A stretch of DNA of 64,000 nucleotides, from positions 1 to 64,000 of the forward strand of contig DLSX01000126.1 of the NCBI GenBank assembly GCA_002500765.1. Reading direction: 5' to 3'. The DNA is from Neorhizobium sp. UBA7851 (GTDB taxonomy: Bacteria > Pseudomonadota > Alphaproteobacteria > Rhizobiales > Rhizobiaceae). Shown one piece after another: positions 46,671 through 55,037 of the stretch. Below the pieces are notes generated by a model that saw only the letters and a list, made by a program, of their open reading frames with translations, did no database searches and was not told the origin of the DNA. The position numbers and the translations under genes are program-made. Position 1 is the stretch's first letter; each line of letters begins with the position of its first letter.

Positions 46671-47881
46671 TGTCGGACGTCGATCACAAGCTTGAAATGC
46701 CGGTTTCGTCCTTTTCGCTCTTCGAAAAAATTCTCTGCCGCTGGGCCAATCGCCTTTCATCAGGTCAGTTGACGCTCCGCTTTTCGAGCGGCCGGGAAGC
46801 ACGTTTCGTCGGAGAAACCGGTGGGCCGGCCGCCACGATCGAATTCAAAACCATGCGCCCTCTGCGACGTCTTGCCACCGGCGGCAGCCTTGGCTTTGCC
46901 ACATCCTATCTGGACGGAGAATGGGAAACCCCTGATCTCGGCGCAGTCATGGATCTGGTCATCGCCAACGAATCCCGATGGCACGGCATCATGAAGGCAA
47001 GCCCCCTCACCGCGCTCCTTGCCCGCATGCGCCATCGTCTGAATCGCAATTCGAAGGCCGGTAGCCGTCGCAACATCGCCTATCATTACGATCTGGGGAA
47101 CGCGTTCTACGGGCAATGGCTCGACGAGACGATGACCTATTCCTCCGCCCTTTTCTCCGCTGCGCGCGAAAACCTCGCCGACGCACAGAAAGCAAAATAC
47201 CGGCGCATCATCCAGGAACTGAATATCAACAAGGATGACCACGTTCTTGAGATCGGCTGCGGCTGGGGCGGCTTTGCCGAACAGGCCATTCGCACGACCG
47301 GATGCCGCCTCACCGGACTGACGCTATCGAAGGAACAGGCCGCATTCGCAAAAGAGCGGCTGCGGCAAGCAGGCTTGTCAGAGCGCGCCGAGATCCGGCT
47401 GGAAGACTACCGCGACTGCAAAGGCAGCTTCACCAAGATCGTTTCGATCGAGATGTTCGAAGCGGTTGGCGAAGAAAACTGGCCCACCTATTTCGACCGG
47501 TTGCGATCGATGCTCTCTCCGGAAGGCCAGGCGCTCCTGCAGGTGATCACCATCGCCGAGGAGCGCTTCGCCCACTACCGCACCCACGCCGACTTCATCC
47601 AGGCCTACATTTTCCCGGGGGGCATGTTGCCAAGCATCCCGGCGTTCGAAAACGCGGCACAGACATCCGGGCTTTCCATTGAAGATCGCTTCTGTTTCGG
47701 CCGTGACTACGAACACACGCTCCTCTTGTGGGACAAGGCGTTCAGGGAAAACTGGCAGAAGATCGTGTCGATCGGCTTCGACGAACGCTTCTTCCACATG
47801 TGGCACTATTACCTGCAATATTGCGCCGCAGGCTTCCGCACCGGCCGTCTCGATGTCGTACAGTTCAGGCTTGCTCGTTAG
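46670..47881 (+). CDS. cyclopropane-fatty-acid synthase-like SAM methyltransferase
   Basis: A 403-residue CFA-synthase family enzyme that methylates the double bond of an unsaturated phospholipid chain. The N-terminal lipid-binding part includes LDGEWETPDLGAVMDLVI, YHYDLGNAFYGQWLDETMTYSSALF is conserved, the SAM motif VLEIGCGWGGFAEQA is near residue 193, and EMFEAVGEENWPTYF and HMWHYYLQYCAAGF follow. It may be a true cyclopropane synthase or a UfaM-type methylase; the co-transcribed flavoprotein and DUF1365 favour the latter. Confidence 0.9.
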   Translation: MSDVDHKLEMPVSSFSLFEKILCRWANRLSSGQLTLRFSSGREARFVGETGGPAATIEFKTMRPLRRLATGGSLGFATSYLDGEWETPDLGAVMDLVIANESRWHGIMKASPLTALLARMRHRLNRNSKAGSRRNIAYHYDLGNAFYGQWLDETMTYSSALFSAARENLADAQKAKYRRIIQELNINKDDHVLEIGCGWGGFAEQAIRTTGCRLTGLTLSKEQAAFAKERLRQAGLSERAEIRLEDYRDCKGSFTKIVSIEMFEAVGEENWPTYFDRLRSMLSPEGQALLQVITIAEERFAHYRTHADFIQAYIFPGGMLPSIPAFENAAQTSGLSIEDRFCFGRDYEHTLLLWDKAFRENWQKIVSIGFDERFFHMWHYYLQYCAAGFRTGRLDVVQFRLAR

Positions 47882-48654
47882 CCCTCCTTCCGAAGCATCC
47901 TGCGCGTGACCGCAAGGCTAAATGCATAAGGCATTGCCGCAAGCAGCTTCATCGCCACCTTCATCTTCCACGGGAAGACGATTTCGAACCGTTTGCTGTC
48001 GAGCCCTTTGAGGATGGCCTCTGCCGCCTCGTCCTCCCTGATCAGGAAGGGCATCGGAAAGTCGTTCGTTTTCGTCATGGGCGTATCGACGAAGCCGGGA
48101 TTGATGACCTGCAGCACAACCCCTTCACGTTCCAGCTGCGGCCTCAAAGCCTCGCAAAGCGTAATCAGCGCCGATTTCGTCGCGCCATAGATCCCGCCGC
48201 CCGGCAGGCCGATATAACCGGCAACGGAGGCGATCACCGCAACATGCCCGCGACGTCGCGCGATCATCGGCGCCATCACCGCCTGCAGCGCATGGCCGGT
48301 GCCGGCGACATTCAGATTGAACAGCTCCGCCAGTTTATCCGCATCGAACCCGCGTGCACTTTCACGCACGTAACCACCGGCCGAAAACAAGGCGAGATCG
48401 ATTGGCCCGATCGATAGCTCGATATCTTGAACGGCATCCCTCAAGGCCTGCCCATCCGTGATGTCGAGAGGATAGGCGTGGATGAAGCCCGGCCGTTCTG
48501 CCGCAAGCGCTTCAAGCTTCTCAACCGAGCGCGCGCTAACGGCGACCCGCCAGCCTTGATCCGCCAGTTTCAGCGCGACCGCACGGCCTATGCCGGAGCT
48601 TGCGCCTGTGATCCATGCGAGCTTTGTTCCTGTTGCCGTTTCCGCCAAAGTCAT
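47878..48654 (-). CDS. short-chain dehydrogenase/reductase
   Basis: A 258-residue classical SDR. The cofactor motif is TGASSGIG (residues 17-24), the catalytic residues are in ASVAGYIGLPGGGIYGATKSAL (Ser, Tyr, Lys), and NPGFVDTPM follows. It is convergent with the methyltransferase gene and overlaps its stop by four bases. It has its own ECF11-like promoter, so it joins the RpoE-ChrR regulon as its counterparts do in Rhodobacter. The substrate is unknown. Confidence 0.9.
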   Translation of the reverse strand: MTLAETATGTKLAWITGASSGIGRAVALKLADQGWRVAVSARSVEKLEALAAERPGFIHAYPLDITDGQALRDAVQDIELSIGPIDLALFSAGGYVRESARGFDADKLAELFNLNVAGTGHALQAVMAPMIARRRGHVAVIASVAGYIGLPGGGIYGATKSALITLCEALRPQLEREGVVLQVINPGFVDTPMTKTNDFPMPFLIREDEAAEAILKGLDSKRFEIVFPWKMKVAMKLLAAMPYAFSLAVTRRMLRKEG

Positions 48655-48672
48655 CCTCCATCATCCGGTCTC

Positions 48673-48701
48673 TGATACGTAGAACGGCAGTGATCGGATC
48701 C
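48673..48701 (-). promoter_or_regulatory. ECF11 promoter of the SDR gene
   Basis: On the minus strand GGATCC, 18 bases, TATCA, with CG before TATCA (CGTATCA). It is the third example of the same pattern within 4.3 kb and lies 19 bases before the ATG. Confidence 0.65.
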
Positions 48702-48732
48702 CCGCGACGCAGAATTCACATCATCGGAAATA

Positions 48733-49458
48733 TCACTCCAAAGGGACAGCATCTTTCGGCTTACGCTCGATGAAGCGGCGGGCCAACAGCCAGCATCCTG
48801 CCGCCCAGACTGCACCGGCGCACCAGCCACCCAGCACGTCGGTTGGATAATGGACGCCAAGATAAAGGCGGGAAAGGCCGATAATGAGAGTCAGAAAAAT
48901 ACCCGCTGTCATCAGGAATATCCGCGTCGCCCGATATTGTTCCGCCCGCGAAAGCAGTGCCGCGAGTGTCAAATAGGTGACGGCCGAAAGCATCGCATGG
49001 CCACTCGGAAAGCTCATGTCGTGAACTTCCACCAGGTGCGGCACGATTTCCGGACGAGGTCGCGCGACAACGAGCTTCAGTGCGCTGCTGACCAGCCAGC
49101 CTCCGGCGATCGAGAGAAACATGAAGACGGCGATTGCCGTTTGCCGGGCCAGAAGAAGATAGACAACCGCCAGAATGGTCATCAGCGAAAGAACCGTGAC
49201 GCCGCCGAGTGCAGTGATATCGCCGACGGCATACGTCACCCAGGATGGGGCGATAGGAACGGCAAGGTCGGTTGCCTGTCTCAGCGACAGCAGAATTTTC
49301 TCGTCGAAGGCATGCGTGTCCCCTTCGATCACCTCTCCAGTCAGCGTCAGGAACGCAAAGATCCCACCAGCCATCAAGGCAAAGGTAATGAGCCCGATGG
49401 GCTCGAAGGTCATGAACCGGTGAATGAGCCTCTGACGGATACGCTGGTTGAGTGGCAT
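48733..49458 (-). CDS. PAP2 family phosphatase
   Basis: A 241-residue inner-membrane protein with about six helices. The three catalytic motifs are KLVVARPRP, FPSGHAMLS and SRLYLGVHYPTDVLGG. Lipid phosphates such as phosphatidic acid or undecaprenyl diphosphate are the likely substrates. It lies upstream of the SDR gene on the same strand, but the SDR has its own promoter. The 231 bases before it towards YjbQ hold no other gene. Confidence 0.92.
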   Translation of the reverse strand: MPLNQRIRQRLIHRFMTFEPIGLITFALMAGGIFAFLTLTGEVIEGDTHAFDEKILLSLRQATDLAVPIAPSWVTYAVGDITALGGVTVLSLMTILAVVYLLLARQTAIAVFMFLSIAGGWLVSSALKLVVARPRPEIVPHLVEVHDMSFPSGHAMLSAVTYLTLAALLSRAEQYRATRIFLMTAGIFLTLIIGLSRLYLGVHYPTDVLGGWCAGAVWAAGCWLLARRFIERKPKDAVPLE

Positions 49459-49689
49459 GCTGTCTCGCTGGCTTGTTAAATGTCCAGTCTAGATAGGACA
49501 AAGGCGCCGCCACGCAAGAATTCGACGGGTCATTCCGTTGATATTGACCTCTGGCACGTCCTGACGATCATCTGCCGCTGCGCCAACCCGCTTGCACTGA
49601 TTCTAGGTCGACGAAAACCGAATGCGGCTCTGCGCACAAGCAAAACGGACTCGGCGAAACGATGATGGGGCAGATAGAAGGAGGACCTG

Positions 49690-50112
49690 ATGCCGCAAAC
49701 AATGCTTTCCGTCTCCACCCACGGCCAGGGCCTTTACGAATTCACCGATCAGGCAGACGCCTTCGTCCGCAACCATCATGTCGGCCAGGGACTGCTGACG
49801 GTTTTTGTCCGGCATACGTCCTGCTCCCTACTCATTCAGGAAAATGCCGATCCCGACGTGCAGAGGGATTTGAAAACCTTTTTCGGTCGGCTGGTTCCTC
49901 CGTCGATCCATCCCGACATGAGCTGGGTCGTGCATACCGCGGAGGGTCCGGATGACATGCCGGCCCATATCAAGGCGGCATTGACGGCGGTCTCCATCAC
50001 TATTCCCGTCAACGCAGGACAGCTGATGCTCGGCACATGGCAGGGCATATATCTGTTTGAACACCGCGACCAGCCGCACCGCCGCGAGATCGTTCTTCAC
50101 CTTTCTGCCTGA
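49690..50112 (+). CDS. YjbQ/UPF0047 family protein
   Basis: A 140-residue compact protein of the UPF0047 family, some members of which show weak thiamine-phosphate synthase activity. Motifs are VFVRHTSCSLLIQENADPDVQRDL, HTAEGPDDMPAHIKAAL and LGTWQGIYLFEHRD, with histidines for a metal-like site. AAGGAGGACCTG precedes the ATG. Confidence 0.92.
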   Translation: MPQTMLSVSTHGQGLYEFTDQADAFVRNHHVGQGLLTVFVRHTSCSLLIQENADPDVQRDLKTFFGRLVPPSIHPDMSWVVHTAEGPDDMPAHIKAALTAVSITIPVNAGQLMLGTWQGIYLFEHRDQPHRREIVLHLSA

Positions 50113-50143
50113 CCGCGATCACCCTTCACCGCGCTGAACCGAA

Positions 50144-50173
50144 CCTGAACATGCCCTTGGGCATACGTTCAGG
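50144..50173. repeat. inverted repeat downstream of yjbQ
   Basis: CCTGAAC-ATGCCC-TT-GGGCAT-AC-GTTCAGG forms a near-perfect hairpin with a two-base asymmetry and no T-run. It is 32 bases after the yjbQ stop and could be a 3' hairpin or operator for the next gene. Confidence 0.4.
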
Positions 50174-50244
50174 CTGCGGATCCTAATCTCCGGCCATCGC
50201 CTGATATGGCGAACAGAAAAACTGCTGCAACCGGAGGATCATCC

Positions 50245-50595
50245 ATGACCAGTTTGCTCACCAGGATCGGCCTTGCCGCGATCGTTGCCCTGAGCGGCAT
50301 CTCCGCCACCGCCTCCACCGCGGCCGCTTCGGATCGCGGCTTTGGCATCAACGGCAACGGCATCTATGTTCAATATTACGACCGGCGCGACCGGGAGCGC
50401 GATTGGCGACGTCATCAAGGCCGCCCCGGCTGCTCTCCAGCACGGGCACTCGACAAGGCCGAACGTATGGGCCTGAGGCGTGTCCGCGTCGTCGACGCCT
50501 CTCGCCGTGCCATCGTCGTTGTCGGTCGCGACCGCCAGGGCCGTGATCGCGTGGTTTTTGCCAATGAGCGTGGCTGCCCGGTCATCCGTCGCTAG
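50245..50595 (+). CDS. small basic secreted protein
   Basis: A 116-residue protein with a signal peptide (MTSLLTRIGLAAIVALSGISATASTAAA). The mature part is Arg-rich with two cysteines (RPGCSPAR, ERGCPVIR) and repeated Arg-Asp patterns (YYDRRDRERDWRR). It resembles a frequent rhizobial periplasmic type of unknown function. GGAGGATCATCC fixes the start; the earlier in-frame ATG lacks a site. Confidence 0.8.
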   Translation: MTSLLTRIGLAAIVALSGISATASTAAASDRGFGINGNGIYVQYYDRRDRERDWRRHQGRPGCSPARALDKAERMGLRRVRVVDASRRAIVVVGRDRQGRDRVVFANERGCPVIRR

Positions 50596-50632
50596 GACGT
50601 TAACCTCGGCCCCCAAAGCCCTATCGACACAT

Positions 50633-50669
50633 GAAGAACCCGGCCAGTTTCCTGGCCGGGTTCTTCATT
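50633..50669. terminator. strong terminator between convergent genes
   Basis: A perfect 15-pair stem starting GAAGAACCCGGCCAG with a TTTC loop, then ATTT. It separates the secreted-protein gene from the SIMPL gene and may act both ways. Confidence 0.85.
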
Positions 50670-50691
50670 TACGCCTCTTGCGACGATAATC

Positions 50692-51438
50692 TCATTGCTG
50701 CAGGGAAAACGTCACGTTGACGGTAACCGAATAAGTGCTTTCGCCAGCAGCAACCGGGACGGAGTCCGCGGCCATTTCCTTCGCCATCGCCATGCGCATC
50801 ATCGGCTGTGCCATCGGGCGAACGGAGTTTTCACTCATCTCGATGATCCGGCCGAGCTTGACGCCGGCTGCTTCCGTCAAGGTCCTCGCCTTGGAAAGCG
50901 CCTGGGCAACGGCCTTCTTTCGAGCCTCTGTCAGTGCAGCTTCCGGATTGTCGTTGGAAAAACTGATCTGGCCGCCCTCGTTGACACCCAGCTTCACCGA
51001 TTGATCGAGAAGCGCCCCCAGCTTGGAAAGGTCGCGGACTCGCACGGTCAATGCATTGCTGACCTGATAACCGATGATCTTGCCGGGCTCGGAATTACCG
51101 TCTTTGGCGTCCGCCTGCTCGTGGCGGGGAAAAATCTGGAACTGGCTCGTCTGGATATCGCGTTCCTCGACGCCGCGTTCGCGAAGCGCGCCGACAACAT
51201 TGCGCATTGCCGCATTATTCGCCGTCAGCGCTGCTTCCGCAGTTTCGGCCTGCTGCAGCACCGTCAGCGACAGGATGGCCATATCCGGCACGACAGCCAC
51301 TTCCCCCTCTCCCGACACATTGATTTGCGCTTCACGCGGAGGCTGGTTTTCCTGAGCAAGAACGTTGCTGGACAAGGGACCGGCCAGCACCATCGGCATC
51401 AGGAGTGCTGCGCAAGCGAAATGGGTAATAGGCTTCAT
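50692..51438 (-). CDS. SIMPL domain periplasmic protein
   Basis: A 248-residue protein with a signal peptide (MKPITHFACAALLMPMVLAG) and a SIMPL/DUF541 domain: INVSGEGEVAVVPDMAILSLTV, YQVSNALTVRVRDLSKLGALLDQ and ALTEARKKAVAQALSKARTL. The family is periplasmic and linked to oxidative or envelope stress. AAGGAAAAACCG precedes the ATG; a 29-codon upstream extension is not signal-like. Confidence 0.9.
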   Translation of the reverse strand: MKPITHFACAALLMPMVLAGPLSSNVLAQENQPPREAQINVSGEGEVAVVPDMAILSLTVLQQAETAEAALTANNAAMRNVVGALRERGVEERDIQTSQFQIFPRHEQADAKDGNSEPGKIIGYQVSNALTVRVRDLSKLGALLDQSVKLGVNEGGQISFSNDNPEAALTEARKKAVAQALSKARTLTEAAGVKLGRIIEMSENSVRPMAQPMMRMAMAKEMAADSVPVAAGESTYSVTVNVTFSLQQ

Positions 51439-51653
51439 CGGTTTTTCCTTGTTTCCAATCTTTAAGTCCGCCTTTCCCACAAGATGCCACTCGGACGGTG
51501 CTGAGGGAAAGCGGTTTTCCGGCAATAACGAACCCTACCTGCAGCTTCATTGTGAAGCTATTGCGGCAACCGCTTGTGACCGGTGAAGAATTACGTTAGA
51601 GCGGGCATCAAGGTGCGACGAACCATTGCGTCACACCACTGCCGTAACCGGCA

Positions 51654-51729
51654 GGGCCTGTAGCTCAATGGTTAGAGCCGGCGGCTCATAACCGCTTGGT
51701 TGGGGGTTCGAGTCCCTCCGGGCCCACCA
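51654..51729 (+). tRNA. tRNA with CAU anticodon, Ile2 (lysidine) type
   Basis: A full cloverleaf of 76 bases with encoded CCA and anticodon CAT at 51687-51689. The acceptor stem GGGCCTG pairs with CGGGCCC. I call Ile2 rather than elongator Met because C4-G69 and C5-G68, the short D loop (CTCAATGGTTAGAG) and the anticodon arm GGCGGCTCATAACCGCTTGGT-like sequence match E. coli Ile2, not Met. It is the likely attachment site of the following integrase element. Confidence 0.93.
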
Positions 51730-51829
51730 GTCACCACTTAAGTGGTTGATATTCCGAAAAATCAAGAATTTTCAAGACAGTACAAGGCGCCTCTGCTACA
51801 CAAGAACGCTACACAAGCGGGGCAAAGCG

Positions 51830-53497
51830 ATGGCAAAAGTTCCTGGTTTGATACAACGCGGAAACACATATTCCTTCCGCAAGCGAGTGCCTTCTGATCT
51901 GGTCGCGGCAGTAGGCCAAAAGGAAGTTTGGGTGTCGCTAGGTACTTCCGACTATAAAATCGCCGCCAGAGAAGCGCGACTCGCTGCCGTTCAACTCGAT
52001 GTCTTGTGGCAAAAACAGCGACAGGCATTGAAACAGGGCGAGCCGGTCAGCCGAAAAGACACAGTGACCGAAGCCGAAATGCGGCGGGCAGTGATCGGTG
52101 ACTTCTGGCAACGGCAGCAAGGCGCCCCCCTCGTTGAAGATGACGAGGTTCGGGAAAACCTCACTCACGAAATCGGAGGCCTTGAAACGCGTGACCCTTC
52201 ATCGGAGGCCGCACTCCTAACCCAAGCCCGATCGATCGTCGCAGAGAAGAAGCTGGCCATCCCACTTCCTCTCGCAGCCACGATGGGAAAACGCGCCGAG
52301 CCATTCACAGCCTCGCCAGAGCTTATGCGATTGCTGGAGCTGGTGCGGCGTGCAGACATCGAGCACCTGAAACGCATGCTCGACCGGATGGATGGCCAAC
52401 ACGGCGACGTGGCGCATGATCCTCTTTTCGCGGGCATCAATTCCATCTCTCCGGCACCAACACAGGCCGAAAGCGTCACCTTGGGCGAGGCCATCACCCG
52501 TATGCAGAGTGACCCGACACGCGCTCACTTGGGCGACACGGCCGACGCTAAGTATGTGATGACCTTTCGGGCAATGCGTGAAGTCATCGGCGATGATCGC
52601 ACGCTTGCATCGATCTCGCGCGCCGACTGCGCCATCGTGCAGGAACTATTTGCAGGGATGCCGGCCAATGTGTCCAAGCTCAAGGCCTACAAGAAATGCA
52701 GGACGCTGCGTGAAATGGTGACGCTGGCAGCAGAACGACACGACAAGATTATCTCGCCCGGTACCATTCGAGTGTACACGCACACCCTGTCAGCCTTCTT
52801 CAATTGGGCGATTGGGAAGGGCCTGCTAACCGTAAATCCCGCAACGCGCATGGCGCCAAAGAAAGTATCTGGCGAAACTTCGAAGCGGCCGTTCAACGTG
52901 ACCGAAATGAACAAGATTGTCGCGGCCCTGCCGAAATGGTCGAAGGATGGAGAGATGGCCGGCCGCTATTGGGTGCCGCTTATCGCCATCTACTCAGGCA
53001 TGCGAATGGGTGAGATCGTCAGCATGGGCGTTGATGATATTGGCCTGCGGGATCGCGTTGAATGCTTTATTCTCAGAAAGACAGCCGACAAGAGCCTCAA
53101 AACGCCTGGAGCCGAACGCATCATCCCTATCCACCCTGAGCTTATACGCCTGGGACTGTTGCAACGCGTTGCAAAACTGCGGGAAGATGGCGTGTCCCGC
53201 CTCTTCGCCGATCTCGAAGGCGAGAGCCAGGACCAGATCAGCGACATATTCCAAAAGCGTTTCGCCTATTTCCAGAAGAAGCAGCTCGGCATCGATGAGG
53301 CCGGCACGTCCTTCCACTCGTTCCGGCATGGCTTCCGAGATGCACTTCGCGAGGCCGGCGTGCCGATTGATGCAACACGCGCTTTGGGCGGTTGGGCGCG
53401 CTCGGGCGGCGTTGAAGAGCGATATGGGCAAGGCACGCGACCGGCAACCTTAGCCACATGGATGGCTAAGGTGCGCTATGATGGACTACTAGCTTAG
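51830..53497 (+). CDS. tyrosine recombinase (integrase)
   Basis: A 555-residue integrase. The N-terminal arm-binding part starts VPGLIQRGNTYSFRKRVPSDL, the core-binding domain is near residues 220-330, and the catalytic domain has the first Arg in YSGMRMGEIV (near 391), HSFRHGFRD (His and Arg near 496-500) and the nucleophile Tyr in VEERYGQG (near 531). The start ATG 51830 follows GGGGCAAAGCG; the frame extends 28 codons towards the tRNA but these are AT-rich and unlike protein. A copy of the 16-bp palindrome lies inside the gene. Confidence 0.95.
   Translation: MAKVPGLIQRGNTYSFRKRVPSDLVAAVGQKEVWVSLGTSDYKIAAREARLAAVQLDVLWQKQRQALKQGEPVSRKDTVTEAEMRRAVIGDFWQRQQGAPLVEDDEVRENLTHEIGGLETRDPSSEAALLTQARSIVAEKKLAIPLPLAATMGKRAEPFTASPELMRLLELVRRADIEHLKRMLDRMDGQHGDVAHDPLFAGINSISPAPTQAESVTLGEAITRMQSDPTRAHLGDTADAKYVMTFRAMREVIGDDRTLASISRADCAIVQELFAGMPANVSKLKAYKKCRTLREMVTLAAERHDKIISPGTIRVYTHTLSAFFNWAIGKGLLTVNPATRMAPKKVSGETSKRPFNVTEMNKIVAALPKWSKDGEMAGRYWVPLIAIYSGMRMGEIVSMGVDDIGLRDRVECFILRKTADKSLKTPGAERIIPIHPELIRLGLLQRVAKLREDGVSRLFADLEGESQDQISDIFQKRFAYFQKKQLGIDEAGTSFHSFRHGFRDALREAGVPIDATRALGGWARSGGVEERYGQGTRPATLATWMAKVRYDGLLA
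53159..53174. repeat. palindrome copy 1: TTGCAAC-GC-GTTGCAA
   Basis: Perfect seven-base arms with a two-base centre, inside the integrase coding sequence. Confidence 0.85.
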
Positions 53498-53513
53498 TTT
53501 TTTGGCGCCGTGA

Positions 53514-54539
53514 CTATTCTTCGAATGCCACTCTACCCTGAGCAAAAAATTGCCCAAGCTCATGTAGGCGCCGATAGAAGGACAAAACGACCTTTGCCGA
53601 GACCAGAGCATTCTCGGCAGTCATCGCCTTGATCGACGCGAATTTTCCGATCTTCAGAAGATTGTTGAGCTTCTCTGTTTGTTGCAAGATGTAAGGCTCT
53701 GAAGCATCTCCCTTCAGGTAGGCGTCGCCGGCCATCTGCAAATACCGATTTTCGTGCAAATATTTGTACAGCGTGTTGTACGCAATGGTTATCTCGCGTC
53801 GATTGGCGAGATAGTTTTCGATAATGGAGCGCAGCTCATCGAAAGTGTCTTCTTTGCCTAACATATCAACATAGCCGGGCGACGCGTACTGAATTTTATT
53901 TAGGCTTAACTGCTCGCTGGGTGGCACATTGTCGTTCAGATCGTGAAACAAATGCACATAGCTAAATCCACCCTGATACGGCCGCTCCATGAATGGCCTA
54001 CGTATGTCCTGCTGTTGTTTCAACGAAATCCCTGGCAGCTCCCAAGTGTTCACAGCCGTCGAAAATGCGTAAATATCGGCATATCGTTGATTGAATTGAC
54101 CGAACTCAACGAGTTCCCATTCTCCATCTACAAAAAGCCGCGAAGATTCGTCTGGACGCTGAGCGTGCTCAAATTCCTCTGTGTGATTACTTTCGAAAAA
54201 GCGCGGCGACGGGAGATATTCTTCTGGCGCATCATCGAGGTACTGCGTCATGAAGACGGTACCCTCTTCCATCTCGGACAGATCGAAAGTGTACGCGGTT
54301 CTCTGGTCGGGATAGGTAAACAGGTAACGCAAATCCACGCTACCAGACATATATTTATCCCAATTTTTCGGAGATACGGATGTCGCATAGAAGAAAAGCG
54401 CATCGTCTTTATTGCTGGGAACAGCAAGCGCGATAATCCGAGTTTTTGCGGAAATAAGGGTGATGAGCTGCGGCTCGTCCATATAGACGAGCGTCGCTTG
54501 GTACTGAGCTTTTCGGCGCCTAGGCTTCAGCGGTTTCAT
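53514..54539 (-). CDS. unrecognised cargo protein B, 341 residues
   Basis: Not a phage structural protein by sequence. It begins with a basic stretch (MKPLKPRRRKAQ), then a compact domain beginning QATLVYMDEPQLITLISAKTRIIALAVPS (about 12-110), acidic and aromatic segments, and a helical C-terminal third (ENYLANRREITIAYNTLYKYLHENRYLQ to the end). There is no signal peptide, membrane helix or nuclease/ATPase motif that I can see. Its ATG overlaps the stop of the 128-residue gene before it (TGATG), so the two are translated together. Confidence 0.75.
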   Translation of the reverse strand: MKPLKPRRRKAQYQATLVYMDEPQLITLISAKTRIIALAVPSNKDDALFFYATSVSPKNWDKYMSGSVDLRYLFTYPDQRTAYTFDLSEMEEGTVFMTQYLDDAPEEYLPSPRFFESNHTEEFEHAQRPDESSRLFVDGEWELVEFGQFNQRYADIYAFSTAVNTWELPGISLKQQQDIRRPFMERPYQGGFSYVHLFHDLNDNVPPSEQLSLNKIQYASPGYVDMLGKEDTFDELRSIIENYLANRREITIAYNTLYKYLHENRYLQMAGDAYLKGDASEPYILQQTEKLNNLLKIGKFASIKAMTAENALVSAKVVLSFYRRLHELGQFFAQGRVAFEE

Positions 54540-54925
54540 CAGACTTTGTCCAAACTCTCTACGGTGGTCACAGCCGTTAGCGGATCGAATGCTCCATACA
54601 TCCAAAAATCGATGTGGCCCTTCTTACCCTCGATCCATCGGCCTGAACCTGCGGGAATTGTCAACTCCGCTATAAAATTTGCGAAAGTACGAGGCTTTGG
54701 CAATTTTGACGAAATGTTTGCGATCTGCGATTTATCACGGAACAGCGAACATGACGCCCAGCGACATGGATCAACCGGAAATGCGGCCTTTTTCCCCAAA
54801 GCGGCATGAGATACGAAATCATCCTTCGAAGGAGGGTCTTGGTCCGTCCGACGAAACACGGGGCCGATTGCGTCTTCGATAGCCTTGGCCGGCGGGCAAG
54901 ACGGCGGCAATTCCTCACAGTACAT
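54539..54925 (-). CDS. unrecognised cargo protein A, 128 residues
   Basis: A soluble small protein with the start MYCEELPPSCPPAKAIED, the block FRRTDQDPPSKDDFVSHAALGKK, a CRWASCSLF segment with paired cysteines, and a C-terminal part GSGRWIEGKKGHIDFWMYGAFDP. I recall short proteins of this general shape in many mobile elements but know no function. ACGGGGACAAA precedes the ATG. It is the first gene of a two-gene unit with protein B and has its own AT-rich upstream region (54926-55037). Confidence 0.7.
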   Translation of the reverse strand: MYCEELPPSCPPAKAIEDAIGPVFRRTDQDPPSKDDFVSHAALGKKAAFPVDPCRWASCSLFRDKSQIANISSKLPKPRTFANFIAELTIPAGSGRWIEGKKGHIDFWMYGAFDPLTAVTTVESLDKV

Positions 54926-55037
54926 TTTGTCCCCGTTTTTTAGGAAATCCTAGAATTTCTTCTTTGGACGAGAGATATTTGATTCTATCTATGGATGTAA
55001 TCCAGCCGTCTTAATAAAACTTTGCACAAGATCAACC

